The notes under the pieces are model-generated. The model saw only the letters and a program-made list of their open reading frames with translations, had not been told where the DNA came from and did not search any database. DNA of 10,013 nucleotides from CAZZKG01 sp964654825 (GTDB lineage Bacteria; Gemmatimonadota; CAZMKB01). A program made the position numbers and the translations under genes. Positions 8,210 to 10,013 of this stretch are shown here, one piece after another (the stretch's first letter is position 1; the number at the start of each line of letters is the position of its first letter). Where the stretch lies: the NCBI GenBank assembly GCA_964654825.1, contig CAZZKG010000093.1:1-10013 (forward strand). The letters run 5' to 3'.

Positions 8210-8333
8210 TTAGTCTTATACATATATATAGGAAACGTCCTTAGTAATTACTATATATATATAGGTTAACTCTTAGTATTATTCTATATATATATAGTAA
8301 TAATCATATATTTAGTCAACATATATATATAAA
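8210..8333. repeat. Array of four TTAGT...(TA)n imperfect direct repeats
   Basis: Four plus-strand units each start with TTAGT (8210, 8241, 8273, 8312), continue with a 4-7 base spacer, and end in a 9-12 base alternating TA run, mostly closed by GG or GT. Start-to-start spacing is 31, 32 and 39 bases, close to three helical turns for the first two. Units two and three contain the exact palindrome C(TA)6G (8251-8264 and 8284-8297), and unit three extends to ATTATT...AATAAT arms. A looser TTAGTCCATAATA follows at 8358. The array is far more A+T-rich than the surrounding sequence. On the minus strand the units read as TATA-like boxes. Confidence 0.75.
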
Positions 8334-8419
8334 TGATCTGTATCGTATATTGCTGTTTTAGTCCATAATACCTTGTAATTGTTACAGATACGAGATTTGT
8401 CTCTTCTGGGAGTAATCTA

Positions 8420-8449
8420 AGGGGCTTGTTTGTAATAATCAAGTCCCCT
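8420..8449. other. Hairpin downstream of the DUF6717 gene
   Basis: AGGGGCTTG (8420-8428) pairs with CAAGTCCCCT (8440-8449) with one bulged T (8444), leaving an 11-base A/T-rich loop. It sits about 55 bases past the DUF6717 stop, where a terminator would be expected, but no T-run follows on either strand, so a terminator role is uncertain. Confidence 0.4.
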
Positions 8450-8502
8450 GTGAAGATAAAACCAGTGCAGGATTTGTGCCCTCGTTCGCAGGATTTCCAT
8501 CC

Positions 8503-8850
8503 TTACTCCCGTGAATCCGCCCTCACGTAGATCCTCTCCGGCGCCTGCTCGAAGTAAGCGAAGAGGGCCGGGCACAGCCAGCTCTCCATTGGTGGATCCT
8601 CGGTCCGGTACCAGTTCCCGTCGTACTCCTCCCGGACCCAAAAAAGCTCCTTCTGAAATCCGGGGAAGGGACCCGCGGAAAACGTCATTCGGAAACCAGA
8701 CTTTGCATCGGGAATGTCGGTTACCAGGTGATCGATCATCGCAGGCGCCCCGGAGACGAACGGCTCCCGGACGAGACCTGCCGCAAGATCGTCGAACACC
8801 CACGTTCCCTGGTACCAGTATGGGGCGATGGCCATGATTGCATTGGTCAT
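8503..8850 (-). CDS. DUF6717 family protein, function unknown
   Basis: A 115-residue protein that I recognise by its conserved pattern as DUF6717: the opening MTNAIMAIAPYWYQGTWVFDD (residues 1-21), LVREPFVSGAPAMID (26-40), FSAGPFPGF (57-65), ELFWVREE and GNWY (79-82 end), MESWLCPALFAYF (88-100) and the IYV close (108-110). It is rich in Trp, Tyr and Phe, has no signal peptide or membrane segment, and is probably a small soluble cytoplasmic protein. No catalytic motif is evident and the family's role is not known to me. The ATG is supported by GGAGGATC (8860-8853), whose GGAGG core lies five bases before the start. It appears to have its own promoter, since a terminator-like hairpin separates it from the upstream gene. 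Plus-strand and alternate-frame ORFs over it are shadows. Confidence 0.87.
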   Translation of the reverse strand: MTNAIMAIAPYWYQGTWVFDDLAAGLVREPFVSGAPAMIDHLVTDIPDAKSGFRMTFSAGPFPGFQKELFWVREEYDGNWYRTEDPPMESWLCPALFAYFEQAPERIYVRADSRE

Positions 8851-8889
8851 TCGATCCTCCGTGCTTAAATGACTTCAGGTATATGTCAA

Positions 8890-8933
8890 AAGTCTTATTA
8901 AACTCCCGGGCAGGTCTTTCGCCTGCCCGAGAG
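8890..8933 (-). terminator. Terminator hairpin after the ARPP-1 gene
   Basis: CGGGCAGG (8907-8914) pairs perfectly with CCTGCCCG (8922-8929) around a seven-base loop; beyond one mismatch, CTC (8903-8905) pairs with GAG (8931-8933). On the minus strand it begins 27 bases after the ARPP-1 stop and is followed by T-rich sequence (TTTAATAAGACTTTT), as expected of a terminator for that gene. Confidence 0.7.
8894..8902 (-). promoter_or_regulatory. Candidate TATA box of the DUF6717 gene
   Basis: Minus-strand TTTAATAAG ends 43 bases before the ATG at 8850, which suits an archaeal TATA box with a short leader containing GGAGG. It coincides with the T-rich tail of the preceding terminator. A TTGACA at about 8885-8890 has no matching -10 at normal spacing. 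Confidence 0.35.
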
Positions 8934-8959
8934 CTTCATTTCACAGTCAGCCACGCTAC

Positions 8960-9946
8960 TCACACGATGGTGCGTCTTCGCGACGGCCTCGCCAGAGCCG
9001 TCCACCTGTCACGGTCACTTTCGTCGGTCCGAAACGCGGCCAGGTGGATGACGCGATCCTCACAGACCAGGGCCGATCCCCTGAAACCATCACCATCGAA
9101 CCGCACGTCGGTCCCCATCCCAGGTGATGCGAACGATTCGAACTTGGCGGACTCGACCAGGGAGATGAACCGGCCAATGTCCTCGACACCGGTACTCGGC
9201 GTGTACGTCACCTCCTTATGCTTTCCCAGGGCATCGAGTGCGTAACTCGATATGAGCTTCCTCCACAGCTTCCCGCATGTCTCGGTAGAATCGAACAGGT
9301 CCGCGCACACCAATCTGCCGTTTATCGCTGCGATGACTCCGGTCGTCCCCTCGACGAACCTGAGCTTTTCGAGAAATGAGTTGAGATCTAATTGCTTCTC
9401 CCGAAACGCGGTGTCCATGTCGGATGTGTCCGAGCGGACGTTCAGCTCGTCGAGCTTTTCCGCGACCTTACCCCAGATGGCACCCTGGTCAGCAGCGAAC
9501 GACTGACTTGCCTCTAAATTGCAGGAAACCTGGGCAGCCTTCTCATTGCGGAGGTGAGGGTGGGACACGCTGCCTGCCTTCATATCGGTTCCCTCGTAGT
9601 GCCACCGGCCCTGCTCGACACAGCTCACGGGAATCCTTATGCTGGAGTGAGCCTCGATCATGATCGACGTGTTGACGATGCGGTTCTGTTTGGCGCCGAT
9701 CAGCTCTTCCCCGTCCATGAGGAACACCCTGATGTCGGAGTTGTTGGTGATCAGGAGTTCCGGGACGTGCCCGGACCCATTGACTTCGCGCACCGTCACG
9801 TTGGCGTTCTTCAGGGCTTCGTCCAGCACCTGGTAGGTGAAAGTCGCGTAACCTTTCACCCGAACCGGATACACCGTCAGGTTCTCATAGCTCTGTGGTT
9901 CACCGATGTGGACGTGTTTCAGGAAATCGAGAATTCTTGTTTTCAT
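8960..9946 (-). CDS. ARPP-1 (DUF6569-type) domain protein, function unknown
   Basis: A 328-residue soluble protein that I recognise as the ARPP-1 family. The name records that members occur near ADP-ribosylglycohydrolase and rhodanese-phosphatase-type proteins; the biochemical role is not established to my knowledge. Conserved segments include IGEPQSYENLTVYPV (14-28), VPELLITNNSDIRVFLMDGEE (61-81), IGAKQNRIVNTSI (83-95), the highly conserved IPVSCVEQGRW (105-115, Cys109) and FAADQGAIW (~150-158). No signal peptide or membrane segment is seen. The start ATG has AGGGG (9955-9951) four bases upstream, a modest ribosome site, and an upstream T/A-rich box. The C-terminus ends in a basic tail (RPSRRR). 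Neither an ADP-ribosylglycohydrolase nor a phosphatase gene is visible here; neighbours to the right lie outside the window. Confidence 0.87.
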   Translation of the reverse strand: MKTRILDFLKHVHIGEPQSYENLTVYPVRVKGYATFTYQVLDEALKNANVTVREVNGSGHVPELLITNNSDIRVFLMDGEELIGAKQNRIVNTSIMIEAHSSIRIPVSCVEQGRWHYEGTDMKAGSVSHPHLRNEKAAQVSCNLEASQSFAADQGAIWGKVAEKLDELNVRSDTSDMDTAFREKQLDLNSFLEKLRFVEGTTGVIAAINGRLVCADLFDSTETCGKLWRKLISSYALDALGKHKEVTYTPSTGVEDIGRFISLVESAKFESFASPGMGTDVRFDGDGFRGSALVCEDRVIHLAAFRTDESDRDRWTALARPSRRRTIV

Positions 9947-9992
9947 GGTTCCCCTACTTCTCTCGTTTGCCCTTATAGATACGGGAGAGGTC

Positions 9993-10002
9993 GATTTTAT
10001 TA
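9993..10002 (-). promoter_or_regulatory. Candidate TATA box of the ARPP-1 gene
   Basis: Minus-strand TAATAAAATC ends 46 bases before the ATG at 9946, nearly the same geometry as the box before the DUF6717 gene. Spacing is compatible with an archaeal promoter and a leader of about 20 bases. Based on position and composition only. Confidence 0.3.
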
Positions 10003-10013
10003 CAGATCGTCTT

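Larger units (their letters stand above)
8001..8502. other. 500-base intergenic region without a confident gene
   Basis: Lies between the mystery A gene and the DUF6717 gene. From right to left it holds: a possible 27-codon minus-strand ORF (8500-8417) starting two bases after the DUF6717 stop; a hairpin (8420-8449); an A+T-rich repeat array (8210-8333); a nested stem-loop (8090-8143); and the Shine-Dalgarno of mystery A. I see no tRNA, CRISPR array, IS terminal repeats or long ORF here. Much of it could be a long leader or control region for the mystery A/B pair. Confidence 0.6.

Noticed and set aside
8210..8333. CRISPR array
   Set aside because: Repeat units are degenerate, share only TTAGT and a TA run, and the intervening 7-14 bases are far too short for spacers.
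8467..8496. Direct repeat GCAGGATTT (8467-8475 and 8488-8496) as a target-site duplication
   Set aside because: Only 12 bases separate the copies and no insertion or terminal inverted repeats lie between them.
8001..8502. tRNA gene or attachment site for a mobile element
   Set aside because: No cloverleaf, GTTCRA-like T-arm or repeated att core could be found by eye. Mobility of the mystery A/B pair is suggested only by the family name.
8417..8803. A 128-codon minus-strand ORF overlapping the DUF6717 gene in another frame
   Set aside because: It overlaps the recognisable DUF6717 protein, and its Arg/Gly/Ser-rich translation looks like an out-of-frame reading. Only its last 27 codons were kept, as a separate small-ORF candidate.

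Overview
All recognisable genes in this window lie on the minus strand, so transcription runs from right to left. The window looks like accessory genome: an AddAB-type DNA-end-processing helicase-nuclease, an XRE/Fic 'mobile mystery protein' pair, and two conserved proteins of unknown function. Base composition is mixed, roughly half G+C, with one very A+T-rich patch. Several starts have strong Shine-Dalgarno sequences (GGAGG, GAGGAG). Two genes have T/A-rich boxes 43-46 nt before their start codons, which suits archaeal TATA-box spacing, and I see no clear bacterial -35/-10 pairs. I lean towards a euryarchaeon such as a methanogen. This is inference, and no rRNA, tRNA or housekeeping gene is present to confirm it.

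Layout in order of transcription. At the right end is an ARPP-1 (DUF6569-type) protein (9946-8960). It ends in a strong hairpin that overlaps the presumed promoter of a small DUF6717 protein (8850-8503). About 500 bases without a confident gene follow (8001-8502). This stretch holds a candidate 27-codon ORF, a hairpin, a striking array of four TTAGT...(TA)n repeats, and a nested stem-loop. Then come mobile mystery proteins A (8000-7533) and B (7536-6949), overlapping by ATGA. A also carries a sequence matching the Fic inhibitory-helix motif. After a 170-base gap (145 if the earlier GTG start is used), addB (6779-3447) and addA (3450 to beyond the left edge) also overlap by ATGA.

How the genes work together. 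AddB and AddA should form one heterodimer that unwinds and resects double-strand breaks or degrades foreign linear DNA. AddB shows a complete Fe-S nuclease domain, and AddA shows all the main SF1A helicase motifs. AddA's last ~100 residues, with its nuclease catalytic residues, lie outside the window. Mystery A and B look like a regulator/antitoxin and a Fic AMP-transferase-type toxin. Their position directly upstream of addBA on the same strand raises the untested possibility that the Fic module guards, or is co-regulated with, the AddAB machine. The most unusual non-coding signal is the A+T-rich repeat array with the downstream stem-loop, which together form the upstream region of the mystery A/B operon.
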